In this document: positions 24,245-36,264 of the stretch, piece after piece | Layout of the letters: every line of letters starts with the position of its first letter | How positions within the stretch are numbered: position 1 is the stretch's first letter | Assembly (NCBI GenBank): GCA_002946415.1 | Contig: NJPS01000044.1 | Coordinates: forward strand, 682,001 to 746,000 | Direction of reading: 5' to 3' | DNA: 64,000 bases | Origin: Rutstroemia sp. NJR-2017a BVV2 | Lineage: Eukaryota; Ascomycota; Leotiomycetes; Helotiales; Rutstroemiaceae | The notes under the pieces: model-generated | What the model was told of the DNA's origin: nothing | Databases searched by the model: none | The model's input: only the letters and a program-made list of their open reading frames with translations | Position numbers and translations under genes: made by a program

Positions 24245-27200
24245 CTAATGCAATCTCTTCAACTCCTCCACCAAGCCCCTCAAATCCTCCACACTCGGCC
24301 CCAAGCCCTTGGCCACCAGCTCCTGCGTCTCCTCCTCCAGATCCAAGAACCGCTCGATAAGTTCCCCGTCCACGAAGCGGAAGGGCTCGAGCGTTTCGCG
24401 CGTGGCGGACGTGTAGGAACGGTAGGTGTTGAAGTCGAGGTTGCCGGGGGTGAAGGAGATGGGGTTGGGATTGAGATTGGGGGTGGTGGAGGAGGTGGTG
24501 GAGGAAGATAGAGATGCGAGACGGGTTTGCAGACGCATGAGGATGTCTTGATTTTGGGGGGGGATGAGCGAGAAGAGGTAGATTGCTCCTTCGGTCTAAG
24601 GGTGGGGAGGGTGTTAGTTTGCTTGGTTGTTTGGAGGATGAGAGAGAATAGAGTAGGGAAGAGGGCGTAGGGTAAGGGGGAGTGAAAATCCACGATAAGT
24701 ACGTAGCAAGCAGCAAAGAGAACCACAGAACGAAGAATGAACAAATACGAGAAACAAAACGAGAGAAAACCACATACCGTCCCAATAAACGCCCTCGGAA
24801 CAACCAACGCACTACTCGACGTATCGACCGTAATCCTCTGCACACGATTCACCATCTCGCCCAAATTCAACTCGCTCGTAACCTCCAGCCTCTTGCGATC
24901 CTCCTTCGTCACCCCGTCTTTATTCCACCTCAAAACGAGTAGATTCCCATCATGGTCGCTCTCCAGATACGTATTCTCGTCTATATTCGTAACGCTCGTT
25001 GCAAAGACTTGTTGATTATGCCTCCCTACCTCGTCCAGCTTGTCAGGCAGCCCGTCTGCACCCGGCGTGTACTCGACTAGGGCGACGGATTTCATGATAT
25101 CCGCTACGGCGATGATATTATCTGTGATATCGATATCGATGGGACAGGTCGAGCAGCGGTATGTAGCTAGCTTGGTGAAAGTGGCGGAGTTGCTGGATAT
25201 TTCCTCGTATTTGTACATCACAACGGTTTTATTGAGCGCGGCGACGATTTTCCCATCTAGGACCCCGATGCAGCGACATGCGCCTTTGAGAACGTGGCTT
25301 GTGATTAAGTACGGACTGCGGTTTTGGTCGACCCCGAAAACGAGAAGTCGGCCCCGGACATCACTGGTGTCTGCATCGTCACGGTCGAGGAAGCTTGTTC
25401 CGACGAGGAAGCGCTCAACGGGCTCGCCGTCGCCATATGTGATAGGGAGCTCGGCGCGGACCACCGATTCGACGATTTCGTTGTTGTCGGGGAAGTTGTA
25501 GGGTTTGCCTAGTTCACCGAATATGACTTCGTCGACGAGTCTGAACGAGGTGCTGATGATTTCTTCATCTTTGGTCAGCTCTCGTTTGATGGATCCGATA
25601 CCGAATGCTCGCTCCTTCGCGGAATATGCGATTCTTCGGACTGTTTGACCTAACGGTAGAGTTCTGACGTGCGTCCTTCTTTCGTTGTCGATGGCCGAGA
25701 GCTTGAGTTCGTTCTGAGTGGCTACTACTATCGAGTCTGGATAGGCTTCACTGTCGAGACAGCAGACGCATACTGCATCTTCTGCTGTGACGGCAGAATA
25801 GACGATTCTACCTTCCGAACCATATATTAAGCTTGGGTGCTCACAGGTCGCAAAGACATTGTAAAGACCGTTCTTCCGTGGTAAGATTTGTAGCTGTGCT
25901 TGCTGAATGCCCAAGACAATACTTTTCCGCCCCGAAAGAGAGTAATCATTCTTGTCAACACTGAAACTAAGAACAATCCCATCTTCCATACTCACGAATA
26001 ATGTTGGACCTGACAACTCTTCAGGTAGGATCTGAGTAAGAACAATGTCCCTAGGAATAGAAGCACTATCTGTCCGCCGCAACTCCTCCGAGGTAATATT
26101 ATTCAGATTTTCAAGATCTAGTATCGAGATCGATCCTGACTTCCATAGGCCGACGATTCCTATGTTTCCAAGGACTTGCGGCACGTGTACACAAGCGACT
26201 TGATCATCTCCAAGGTCTTGGACCGCGATCTCGTCAAGATTTTGCTCCAGTCCCAGAGACACCAAGGTACGTCCATTAGATGCAACCAGAACGTATTTCT
26301 GATTTCCAGAAGCAGCCGTAATAACGTGTCCTTCCGGAGGCTGCCATCGATGGACCATAGAGTTTTGGCCGTGAAGTGTTACAGACTCAGCAGTAACCTG
26401 TAATATCAAGCCATTATCGAGATTATATGTAAGGAAAGTTTCCGCAGTGGAAAACAACCCCCTGATAGTATCCACCTCTTCAAAGTCACCTTGACTATCC
26501 AGCTTGAAAAATCGAGTTTCCGTGGCAAATGACACCACAAGGGTGTCGTTGGGCAAACTCGGTCCGGTATGTAGGGCGAAGACTTTGCGGATGCCTTCCA
26601 TCTCTGCAAGGATTCCTATATCGTCAAGTCCAACACCACTTCGAACGCTTCTCAAACTTCCTCCTTCAAACCCTCCACTTCCCGTGACCAATCGAGCCTG
26701 GCCTGATGAATACTCATTCGACTGAGTCTCGCCGTCTCGACCACCCATATCCATAACAGTGAAGTCTAAAATCGGAGCAACATTCGGCAAAGTTTGCAAT
26801 ATCGTAATAGATTCTCCGTCTTCAATGCGAATAACTTGATTGTCCGCTTCATGAGAAGCAACGTAAAAAACGCCATTTCCCAAATTCTCCAAAGATGTAG
26901 ATTTCGATGCTTGGCCTATCTTCCGAACTTCCATTCCCGTGACGGTGGCTCCGTCAACTAGTATCGTTAAAATATATAAATACCCATAATCATCTGCCAG
27001 CAGATAATGTGTCTCATCTATTGCTTCCCATGTAGCCCATATCGTTGCTTCGTCTAATGCGTAAAGAACAGTAGCTTTGCTTTCGTCGTCAAGATAAGTG
27101 AGTTTTGTTTCTCCCACAATGATAACTCCACCCAAGTTTGCTTTCGCCGTCGCAGCATTTCTGATGATGTATCTTTTGCTTCCTTCGTCCTCTGCCTTTG

Positions 27201-27953
27201 GTACCGGAATGATATGCATGGCGCCAAAACATAAATCATCTAAATCATTCTCCCTATCCTTCTTCGGGTCGAAAGCCGAAGGTTGACCTTTTTCATCCAG
27301 CACCCTATAAGTAGCCAATCGAACGTTCCCCCTCGAATCCTCATACAACAACGCAAGCTTCGGCTGTTTCGATTCCCCATGTAGAAAAGTACTCGCCCTG
27401 ACCTTCATCTCCGTAATCCTGACCTGTTCCGGCTTATCCAAGTAGTCCGTCTTGCAACCTTTCGGCTTGACAATCTTCACCAGATTCAAGACTCCCTCGT
27501 AGAGCTCCATGACCAATATTCGCCCTGTCGGATCCACCAAACATCTGTCCTTACTCACCGATTCCCGCATGTTTTTCTCCGATACGTCGACAAAGGACTG
27601 CATGGTATCGAGCTGTTGCGTCCGACGATTCCACATCAGAGTGAAGTATTGCGCTCGCACGGTGCCCACGAACAAGTGGTCGGTTTTCGATCCCACCGGA
27701 GTAATCTTCTGAAGCATGGAGATGCGTCCGTATATAGCTTTCGAGTGAGCCATTATCAGGCCTTCGGTCGTTGACCTCCATATTTCTAATCGATTGGCCT
27801 TGCTACTCGTAAGTCAGTATCTAATAGCCATGGTAAGCTCTGGTTGATTTGTTCTTACGCAAGTACCAGGCATTCTTCTGAGGGATCCAGGAGGTTCAAT
27901 CTAAGTGTAAGACGAACACTGCTCGGTCTGTGTATGGGTGCTAGGTAGGCCAT
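24245..27953 (-). CDS. DNA damage-binding protein 1 (DDB1), Cul4 ligase adaptor
   Basis: Triple beta-propeller CPSF_A-family adaptor of CUL4 ubiquitin ligases, acting in nucleotide-excision repair and replication control. Exons are 27953-27859, 27802-24778 and 24595-24245 (introns 56 and 182 bp), giving 1156 aa, against about 1140 in animals. The start MAYLAPIHRPSSVRLTLRLN joins across intron 1 to KANRLEIWR and AIYGRISMLQKI. Exon 3 (TEGAIYLFSLIPPQNQDILM to LEELKRLH) supplies the DDB1-type C-terminal helical end, with FVDGELIERFLDL. This and its length separate it from Rse1/SF3b130 and Cft1. Intron 2 has an open frame through it (see findings). Confidence 0.93.
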
Positions 27954-28350
27954 CTTGAATTTCAGTCAAGAAGAGAAAAGTGCCAGAGTGGTTGTGTATT
28001 GGGAGAGCTCGAGGTTGAAGGGCACTAAAAGAGAAGCTCCCTGGGGAGTAGATGACGCCGGGACTTTTTTATCGTTATCGCCAGATCGGAGTTAAGAATT
28101 TGTCTCCAGCTGCCTACCCCTCACATCAACAACAGAAGCCACTTAGCTAGTCAGACACGATTAAGAGCTGAAAATGATTCAAGGGCTTCTTCATATTACG
28201 TTCATCGAGTCCATTATGTCATCCATTGTGCTGAAATCTGTTTAATTGTCTATCTTGTCTATCCAGACGGCTGCGGGGTATCTTTATATTTTGTATTGTA
28301 CGCCAAAAATGCAGATGAAAACCAGAGCCAAAGTACCTCGGACCTCATAT
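27954..28350. other. DDB1 promoter and RPC37 3' flank
   Basis: 397 bp between the RPC37 stop and the DDB1 start. No ORF or repeat of note. Confidence 0.55.
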
Positions 28351-29417
28351 CTACTCCTCATCACTGTCCGAAAGAGTTACTGTTTCCCCATCGAGCTTAC
28401 TCCTAGATAACTTGGAAGCGTTATTTGGTGCACTAATTGTGTCAATATACGCCATATCATCCAATCCACTAATCAATTTCGGAACAGTGTCCGGTGAAAG
28501 CTCTTGCGGGTTACCGTTCTCATCCTTTTCCGCAACAACAAACAGATGATCTTCAAACGCATCCCAAGCTTGCTGGTTATCTTCGTCCACATATCGATGC
28601 TTTTGCCATGGCTCCTGTTGGGCGGCTGCAATCCGTACTCCAATGTTATCCATCATATCTTCTTCTCCGTCAATATTTGACTTCACTGTCATATGGATAG
28701 CTCGAGCCTCCGTTGCCCGTGGTACAGTTCCTGGATCGCGTGGTCGTCCTTGTCGTTCCTGTTCTGCGTGCGCGTCGATATGGTGAAATTGAGGCCGCAA
28801 TTGAACGATATGGTCAACGGGTGTCAGATGAAGCTTGTCTGGTATCAAGTTAGGTACTGGGAATGCTACTCTACGGAACAAGAGAGCTTACCTTTATCGA
28901 ATGCTCCCACAAAATACTGAGGAGAAGTCTTCTCAACCGGAATGATCTGGCCACCAAGGGTCTGCTTCACCAGGACCTGTTCCCTCTGAATTGCACCCTC
29001 ATAATCCTCCATCACCCTCTGCGGATCCAACATATCTTCCCCCCTTCCTCGCCCTCTACCAGTTGCATGTGCGCCTCCAATACCGAACCCACCAGGCAAT
29101 CCATGACTTCCTCCTCCTTTGACCATATTGCTTTTCTTAATAGCATCTCCCCATTTCACACCCTTATCCTTATCATAGTTCCTGCGCGCATCAATCGGCA
29201 CATCCATTTCCACCATGCCCGAATTAGGTTTTATCCGGAATTTGGAAGGTTGAGAATCGGTTGCGCCAGAATATCTCTGCTCAATATCGCGATTGGGGAA
29301 TTGTATAATATAGACTTGACGGCCATCGGCAATCTGAGGCTTGATGAAGATATCGTAAGAGCTCGTTATAGGATCATCATCTGAATCTATATCGACTTCC
29401 ATCTCTGCTTCCATCAT
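28351..29417 (-). CDS. DNA-directed RNA polymerase III subunit Rpc37 (RPC5)
   Basis: Pol III subunit that pairs with Rpc53 in a TFIIF-like subcomplex. Exons are 29417-28892 and 28838-28351 (53-bp intron), giving 337 aa. The N-terminus is very acidic (MMEAEMEVDIDSDDDP) and runs into DIFIKPQ and VYIIQFPNR, then MVEMDVPIDARRNYD, the dimerisation-domain pattern of RPC5. The junction yields YFVGAFDKDKLHLTPVDHIV, then QLRPQFHHID, which is diagnostic. A Gly/Arg-rich loop (GGGSHGLPGG to GRGRGRG) sits centrally. The end TLSDSDEE is acidic. It is head to head with the PMP3-family gene. Confidence 0.88.
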
Positions 29418-29792
29418 TTTGAATTGATATGTTATGTTGTGCTGAATTGTTCTTCAACAGAGACAGTCAACATCCAAAAGTCTGAATTTGGCTGGAACTT
29501 TTTTTATTCCACGCTCGTGCTTTCTGCTGTGCCTGAAGTGGAGTAGACCTAATCAATGCACCGAACCCGCCTTTATCGTAACCCACTAAGCTTAATTAGG
29601 TATAACCTGCTGTTTTACCCATGCTCAGTCTCGACTCACACAGCCTCCGAGCCACCGATGACGAACCATCAGCTGCGCCTGAACCGTGGAGAGACATTTT
29701 CACTTCCTTTAAACACCTTCGATTACCTTTCTCTCCTCAACACTTCAATCAACAACCTACAAACTCAAATAGATATATCCCAAGTCTTCAGG
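29418..29792. promoter_or_regulatory. Divergent promoter between RPC37 and the PMP3-like gene
   Basis: 375 bp between oppositely oriented start codons. It contains no supported gene and must hold both promoters and leaders. I see no clear TATA box. Confidence 0.5.
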
Positions 29793-30371
29793 ATGTGCTC
29801 TTCCGATATCTTCCTCGGGCTCATCGCCATACTCTTTCCCCCCGTCGCAGGTAAGCATGACATCCCTCCCCTATCCCCTCCACACCAACATCCCACCTGT
29901 TCCGTACCTCCCGATCGAAGCACATCAATCACCGCATCCATACCCTCTACCCCTCTACCTCCACCTTAAACTACCAACTAACACTTCTCCCCAGTCTGGG
30001 TAAAGCGCGGCATCTGCTCCGTCGACAGCATAATCAACATCCTCCTCTGCATGCTAGGCTTCCTCCCCGGCCTTCTCCACGCCTGGTACATAATCGCGAA
30101 GTTCCCGGAGCACGACTACGACTACATTCCGGATTCCGAAGCGCGCGTGACATACGTGGTGGTGCAGGAGCCCGGTGCGCGCAATCAACGCATGTCGAAG
30201 AACGGACCGCAACAACAAGGCGCAGGAGGATACGGTGCGACTACGGCGCCGACGGTGCAGCAGCAGCAGAACGGGACGTGGGCGACGGCGGGTGAGGGCA
30301 GCAGTAATGCGGTACCGCCGACTTATGAGCAGGCTGTGAGGGGCGATCATAAGGTGCAGACGCATGATTAG
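29793..30371 (+). CDS. Pmp3/UPF0057 small membrane protein with long PPxY tail
   Basis: Plasma-membrane proteolipid of the Pmp3/RCI2 family, linked to membrane potential and salt/cold stress. Exons are 29793-29850 and 29995-30371 (144-bp intron), giving 144 aa. The first ~52 residues are the complete family domain: CSSDIFLGLIAILFPPVAV, then WVKRGICSVDSIINILLCM and LGFLPGLLHAWYIIAKFP, with two TM helices. The remaining ~90 residues are a cytosolic tail absent from yeast Pmp3 (55 aa): a Tyr-rich DYDYIPD patch, a Gln/Gly-rich linker and VPPTYEQAVRG, which contains a PPxY motif. Confidence 0.93.
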
Positions 30372-30631
30372 GGTGGCGAGCGATTTAAATGAGGGTGCGG
30401 AGGGTTGGGGGAGTATGATGATGGATGTCAATGACTGGAAATGAGAGACGAGGGGTTGATTATTTGGAATTAGAGGGTTTCCAAGGTGGGCTTCGGCGTA
30501 ACTGGATATTATGATCAGGCTGTATTTTGTATGGAGTTCTCTCAGTGTTTCTATCCTATTCAATCACCGCAAAACAAAAAATTGTACCAGCACATTGTCT
30601 CTGTCTTCAATTCAAATTGTGCATTAATTCA

Positions 30632-32247
30632 TTATCCCATCAAGCTCCCCGTGGACTCGGGCCAACTACCCCAAACCAACGGTCTATCCGTGACTCTAGT
30701 ATTCAGCGGTGCCAAGATCTTCACCTTCTTCTTCTTCTCGTCAACATCCGCTACATATACGAACCCCATTACGCTCGCATCTCGGATCGTATCCTGTGAG
30801 TCACGAGTGGAGGCATGCATAACTGCAAAAAGACAGTGCAGCATAGCTTGTGAAGGCTCCACCTTCTCATATAACGCCTGCTCGTACTCTTCATCTCCTC
30901 CTGGCAAGAATGATGCCATCATCAAGTGCGCTTGTGTCATGTTAGCCATCATGTAGACTCAGAAAGTGGGAACGGGAGCTGATACATACCTTCTCTGATC
31001 TTGAATATGGAAAGCTCGTCGAAATTGACCTGTTGAGTGTGAGGACTCAAAGTCCGCTTCGCGTCACCGAAGAAGTATTCTTTGATAGAGGCTTCGCGCA
31101 TTTGCTGCATGAATACATCGTCCCGGTCAACGCAGCCACCTGACTTATCCAACCTCACGATGGTCATGACCTCGCCGCTGCCCGTTTTGTGAGCCGAGAA
31201 TCGCCGTACCATATCACTGTGTAGACGTTCCGAGCCCAACGTTAGGATGATATTGACTAACGATATTAGTAAAGAGATGAATTCAACAGAGCTTGTAGTA
31301 AACATACCCGAAAACTCTGCTACAATATGCGAAATAATATCATAGCCCCCCTTCCCCTGACTGATTATCCCCGGCGTATCAATAATCATCCCCGTCGTCT
31401 TGCACACCTCATCATCCTCCACCCTACTCGTAGCCGCCAACGCCAATCTCCCCACAATCGGTTTGAACAACTTTGGATTATCCTCCGGACTCTGCAACCC
31501 ATAGTAGTAACACAGCGGCAACTTCACCGGCACCGGACTCGGTCCACTCGTCGGACTGCTTCCCCATCCTTCCTCTACATCCAAAACACTCCCAAACACA
31601 GCAGCGGTCAAACTCCCCGGTACGCTCAACATGCCTTCTCTCGAATCCGTGTTCACAACCAATGGCTGCCGTCCCATGCGCACCGCATATGCGGTGAGAA
31701 GCTTGACCAAGCTCGTCTTCCCTGCATTACTCGGACCAACGATCAACACTCGCGGACCTTCTCCTCCCGTTTTGCTGGCTTCGACGCGCAGATTCTCGAG
31801 CGCAAAGTGTGTGTTGACGTAGGAGACCATGGGCGTTTCTTCAGCAGTATATTCCTCACAAGAGCCCGAGACTTCCAATCGACAGCCATGCCATGTATAT
31901 ATGGACGATTTCGTGCTAGAAAACCTGTAAGAGGTTTTGAGGGCGAGCTCCGTGCCGAAGATCTCCGCCGTGCCTGAAACGACCTTTTGTTTGTGAGTTA
32001 TGGTTCTTGGTGAATGGGATAGATAGTGTCATGAGAGGACATGCCTTAACCTCCACGGTCGATCCTACAGCGACTTCGAATCGCCATTCGGAATTTGCTT
32101 GGAGCTCGTGGATAGCTTTATTCGAGGCTGCTACAGCAGCTGGGACTGCGGTCGCCTCGTGCAAAGGTTAGTGAGGCGTAGAGTTGTGTGCGCGGGATGG
32201 AAATACATACTGCGGGAACAGCATGTCCTAGACCAGGGATTGACATG
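30632..32247 (-). CDS. CLP1: mRNA 3'-end cleavage/polyadenylation factor Clp1
   Basis: Clp1-family P-loop protein of cleavage factor IA. Five exons: 32247-32211, 32145-32045, 31983-31308, 31256-30990 and 30930-30632, giving 459 aa. The Walker A is VGPSNAGKTSL; the family's WRFEVAVGS, AEIFGTELA, YTWHGCRLEV, VNTHFALENLR, LSVPGSLTAAV, IIDTPG and VMGFVYVADVD segments follow in order. The last exon gives MMASFLPGGDEEYEQALYEK, conserved in fungal Clp1. Exon 1 (MSIPGLGHACSR) is short, and its acceptor was chosen for phase. Intron 2 appears to use a GC donor (see findings). The gene converges on the PMP3-like gene, with 260 bp between stops. Confidence 0.9.
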
Positions 32248-33254
32248 ATTGGTAGTCACGTCGGTCTTTGGAGGTGTGGACCATGGGGGTAGAGTTTTAG
32301 CTAGGGAGGTGGATGGGAATTTAGAGTTTGCCAGGGTCGTGGGATCTTCAGCCTTGCCCGGAAGTATCTATTAGTCTTACGCGACGCGTCGGGCTCGATG
32401 ACTTCTAAATTGAGAGCACTTTGGCTGACATCACTTGCGAAAAGATTAAATATAATTTTCTTAAATTTTCCACCGTAAGTCCTGGTATGGCGTGTGGTGT
32501 TAAACGTCTTCAATTACAGTCAACAAAGGAGGAATGTGTTTCGCAAGCAGCATGTGTTTCGCAAGCAGCATGTTTTTCGCAAGCAGAAGGTGATGATGCA
32601 ACAAGTGCTTTGTGCAATTCGACACACTACTACTGTACGATCAACAGAGCGGCCTAACGTTGCAATACGAAAATTAGACTGCCAACGAAAGGGGTGAGAC
32701 ACTTGAAGGAGCTTGTATCTTGTACGTGTTGCATCCATCATCATGACTGTGCGAACATGCACCGGTCATTGTAACAGTATCGTGAAATCTGTTCAGCTCA
32801 ATAATCATCAGGTTCTTTACATAAATGCTCACGACATGCATCGGCGCAGACCGAACATTGTCTCTTCAAAGCCACATTACCTCACATCATCAATTTTGTA
32901 GCGGGAAACATTTTGGATGAGCTGATGATGCATAGAAAAGCCTATTAGTTACCCGGGCCCATGTCACAGCGCAAGAAGATAATTCCTTTTCTCTAGCGAT
33001 GAAGTAAAAAGGGGAATAAATATTTAATGGGTACCTAGTATGCTACATATCTGTGCAGACATCCAGAGGTCCACTTGCAGTGGGGGGTATCTTAATACAT
33101 AGCCAGATGCTTGTCTGTAATTAACCCATATATGTCCTGTCCAAAAGCAACTCCGCTAAATGCCTTGCATCTAATAAAGCCCGCAACTCCCACACCCATA
33201 AGCCAAATGTCATGTGAAAAATCTCATGACCTGCTTCCTATCTCATGAACAGTA
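32248..33254. other. CLP1 promoter and inositol multikinase 3' flank
   Basis: About 1 kb. ORFs at 32421-32657 and 32494-32697 exist only because of the 18-bp triple repeat at 32535-32588 and show no domain. The rest is AT-rich with no RNA gene seen. Confidence 0.55.
32535..32588. repeat. 18-bp tandem repeat, three copies
   Basis: Units tgtgtttcgcaagcagca at 32535-32552 and 32553-32570 are identical. The third copy (32571-32588) differs at two or three positions. Confidence 0.9.
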
Positions 33255-34386
33255 TCACGAGTCCACCAATTTGCGCAGCATTTTCGCTACACTGCGAACT
33301 CCAACAAGTGCGTTCTCATCTGGTCCCGCGCCAGGCGTCCACTCGGCGTGCGCAAAATCTATGAGTTTAATACTATAGATCTTAGGGCAGGATTCGTCCT
33401 CCATCTCATCCTCGTCTTCGTCTTCGTCAAAAACTGATGGAGTGTCTCCGGAGGACGTCGATGCATGGCCGTTCGTAGGAGCGGGCGAACGACTCGCTTC
33501 TTCCATTGCAGTGCGTAGCGCTGCGCCATCACCTTCATAGACGAAGAGAAGACTTGCCGAGTACATCCTGCTCTCTTGTTTCTCCAAAATGCTCTGTATT
33601 CTCAGTAGATCGATGAGGAATGCCTGAGATATTAATTGCCCTAATTCCTTGTCGATGCCAGCCGATTCCGTGAAAAAAAAGTCTCTGAATGCCTCGAAAA
33701 CGTTGTCGTTGTTTACTTGCAACCGGCCAAAATCCTTGTTGTATTTTTTGTACCCCTCTTCATCGATATCCTTTCCTTTGGCATTTGGTCCCTGCCACAC
33801 TCTCATACCCGCGATGCGAAAGCCGAAGTCTTTGTGAGTCGTCTCCGCAGTGACTTTATTAAAACGTATCTTCTTTTCCTGTGGCGCATCATCTGCCCAT
33901 AATCGTACGCCTAGTTTGACATCCAGAATGTTAGGCTTGACAAAGCCATGCGTAGCATTTTCGAGAACCAACGCCTGGTTTGTATCAATCTTTTTCAGCT
34001 TGGCAACGGGAACGGCCGGAGCAAGGGCTGCCGGGAGGGCAAGTTGCGCAGCAAGTTGGATCCCTTTCTCCTCGATATTCTTGCTCTGGTCTTCGTCGAG
34101 CTTGAGCGTTCCGAGAAAGGTTGGCATGAACTCATAAAACTCCTGATGACGCGCTATAGTTTCGTTGTAGAAGGCGATTTCGGCATCCGTACAGGGTTTG
34201 ATAAATAGTTCGCCATCGACGTCAGATAGTGTGCCGTCACTGCTCACCGTTGGTTAGAGATGTCTCCATAAAATGAAAGTGGGATAAATGCTCTTACTGT
34301 CCAGCGACAGCATGGTTGCAGTCCACTAAATCCGCAGCACTGGTGGGTAAGGCTTTAGTCATCTTTGAATCTGTTCGGCGCAACAT
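33255..34386 (-). CDS. Inositol polyphosphate multikinase (Arg82/IPMK family)
   Basis: Phosphorylates inositol tris/tetrakisphosphates and feeds the inositol pyrophosphate pathway; nuclear in yeast. Exons are 34386-34298 and 34239-33255 (58-bp intron), giving 357 aa. The junction makes AVAGHDGTLSDVDGELFIKP. The IPK signature PxxxDxKxG is seen as PNILDVKLG. Later come TTHKDFGFRIAGMRVW and the IKLIDFAHAEWTPG motif (metal/ATP-binding DFA). An acidic insert (EDEDEDEMEDE) precedes the last motif. Two starts are possible: MLRRTDSK (34386) or MTKALPTSAADLVD (34362); the shorter resembles other fungal starts. It ends RSVAKMLRKLVDS. Confidence 0.9.
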
Positions 34387-36264
34387 GGCTATAGATCTAT
34401 CATGATGGTAGGGAAAGTATTAGAATATATGTGTGTGAAGTGAAGGAATCGAGCTTTGCGCCCTCGTTCGGCTTTCGCTTTTTGACACTAAAAAGGGAGG
34501 TGAAAAAGAACAGGGCTGAGTACAAAAAAGGAAGCAAAAAGGTAAAAAGGGTAAAAAGGAGGGAGGCGTCGGGTAAGACTGTAAGAAGCAGATCGTGGCT
34601 TCAATAATGGCTCCTGGGCTCCAGCACACCAACAGAGAGGAGGTGTTAGTTGTTTGGACGTTGGACCTGTAATCAAATTGGGCGCGCGCACAATCAGATT
34701 CAAGGGCCTTCTTGGTTTAGTCCTTTTCCTTGATGCCTGTGTCGCACTAAAATACCCGGTGGGGGGGTCCTGTGCAGTCGACACACATGCGAAAAGTGCT
34801 GAAACCGTCTGGTTTTCGGGTGCGGGCGAAAGTCGCAAATTCGTAACAAATCGCCCCTCGACGAACAAGCAGACCAAATCGCATTACTAACCCAGTCATA
34901 CGCACGATAACTGCATATTCGCACCGGCACTGCCACTGCCACTGCAATGTATTTATTGTTCGCGCAACTTCGTAAAGAGCGAGTAAGATTCCAGCAACCC
35001 GTGTGGGATCGCAACTTCTATCCCGGGAAGTCCGTTGGTAGGAAGTACACCTTGCAGTAGTACGGACTGAAGGAATCCTCGTACCCAGGACCCAATCTTC
35101 TACAACGTGGAGAGCAAGGCATACTTCATGGGGCGGGCGACGACAGGCTCCAGCCTTCCACCATGGCATGATAGCAACTTAGAAAACAAGAGACAAATAG
35201 GAATCAACTAACATCCTGTCGCAACCCGGTCCAGAGGACCTCTTCGGCTCCCCGCAATGCTTCCCGGGTGTGGGCTACGTTATATTGGTCGCCTTGTCGT
35301 GGGGATGGTCCGCGGTTGGTTCTGTCGGACTGGCTCTGGCTGGGTAGTATGCTGATGGTGAGGGTGATGCTGATGGTAATGGCGGTGATGCTGATGTTGA
35401 TGTTGAGGCTGATGTTGATAATATCCTCTGGCGGTAAGAGGGCAAACAAACTTAACAAGTGAACAGGTCGTCTAGAGGCCGTGAGAGCTTTCAAGAGCTG
35501 TGATATCTAAGCAGGAGCGGAAGGAAGTATCAAGTCTGAATTTACAACCTATGCGAAGCCTTTCCTTGCCTCTCCTTCCCTTTTATATTTTACATTCACT
35601 CCGATGACCAGACCAGCTGTACACTCTACTTCCATACTTGTCATTGCATCATTCGCACGTCTACTTCACAGCAAACAGACCTCCACTGCACTCATAAATG
35701 CATCACCTGGCTCGTTCAAATGATTCACACGATTTCCAACGCTCAATGTCGGTTTTCTACTTATTATTTTCTATATTTAAAAGAAACTTGAAGTTTAGCG
35801 TTGTATCCACGTATTCACATACTCACATACTCACGCACTGAGGAAGCTTGCATCCAAATCCTCATATTAAGTGCGGCTTCACCTTCAATTTGACCTTCTA
35901 CAGTGTAAGGTTACTCACGGGTAAGCTTAAGTACTTCACGTTCAAACACGTTAATTCACCACCTTAATTCACTGCTTACCATCAGCCACTTCTACTACAA
36001 AATATTTTCGCTATTACGTTGGGCCTCAATTCTCGAATTTCCTAGCCTTTCCGCCCTCAGCGGTCAATTTTCTCCACTTCACAAAGATTTCTCTACCATT
36101 TCTTTGCACAGCCTTCAACAGCTCTGTGTCACCACCCCAACCGGTCCACCAACGGCTTTCCGCTCTCGTCTCTGCAGCTGTATCGATCTAGCGACGATCC
36201 TGCACCGTTGGCTACTGGGCACAAGTCTATCCTCTTGCATCCAAGAAATTACCAGGAAATAATC
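34387..36264. other. Divergent intergenic region between IPMK and ARB1
   Basis: About 1.9 kb with no recognisable protein. Several overlapping ORFs at 34420-35500 lack domains. A GATG/GTTGAT-like microsatellite lies at 35337-35420. 35590-36250 is pyrimidine-rich with short direct repeats (ACTCACAT at 35820-35835) and probably holds the ARB1 promoter and leader. Confidence 0.5.
35337..35420. repeat. Imperfect GATG/TGATGT microsatellite
   Basis: Irregular units such as tgatgctgatggtaatg and tgatgttgatgttg on the plus strand. They create Ile/Ser-rich ORFs on the minus strand that I do not regard as genes. Confidence 0.7.

Noticed and set aside
34420..35494. Overlapping ORFs upstream of IPMK (minus strand)
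   Set aside because: No domain, low-complexity Ile/Thr/Ser composition caused by a microsatellite, and no coherent exon chain.
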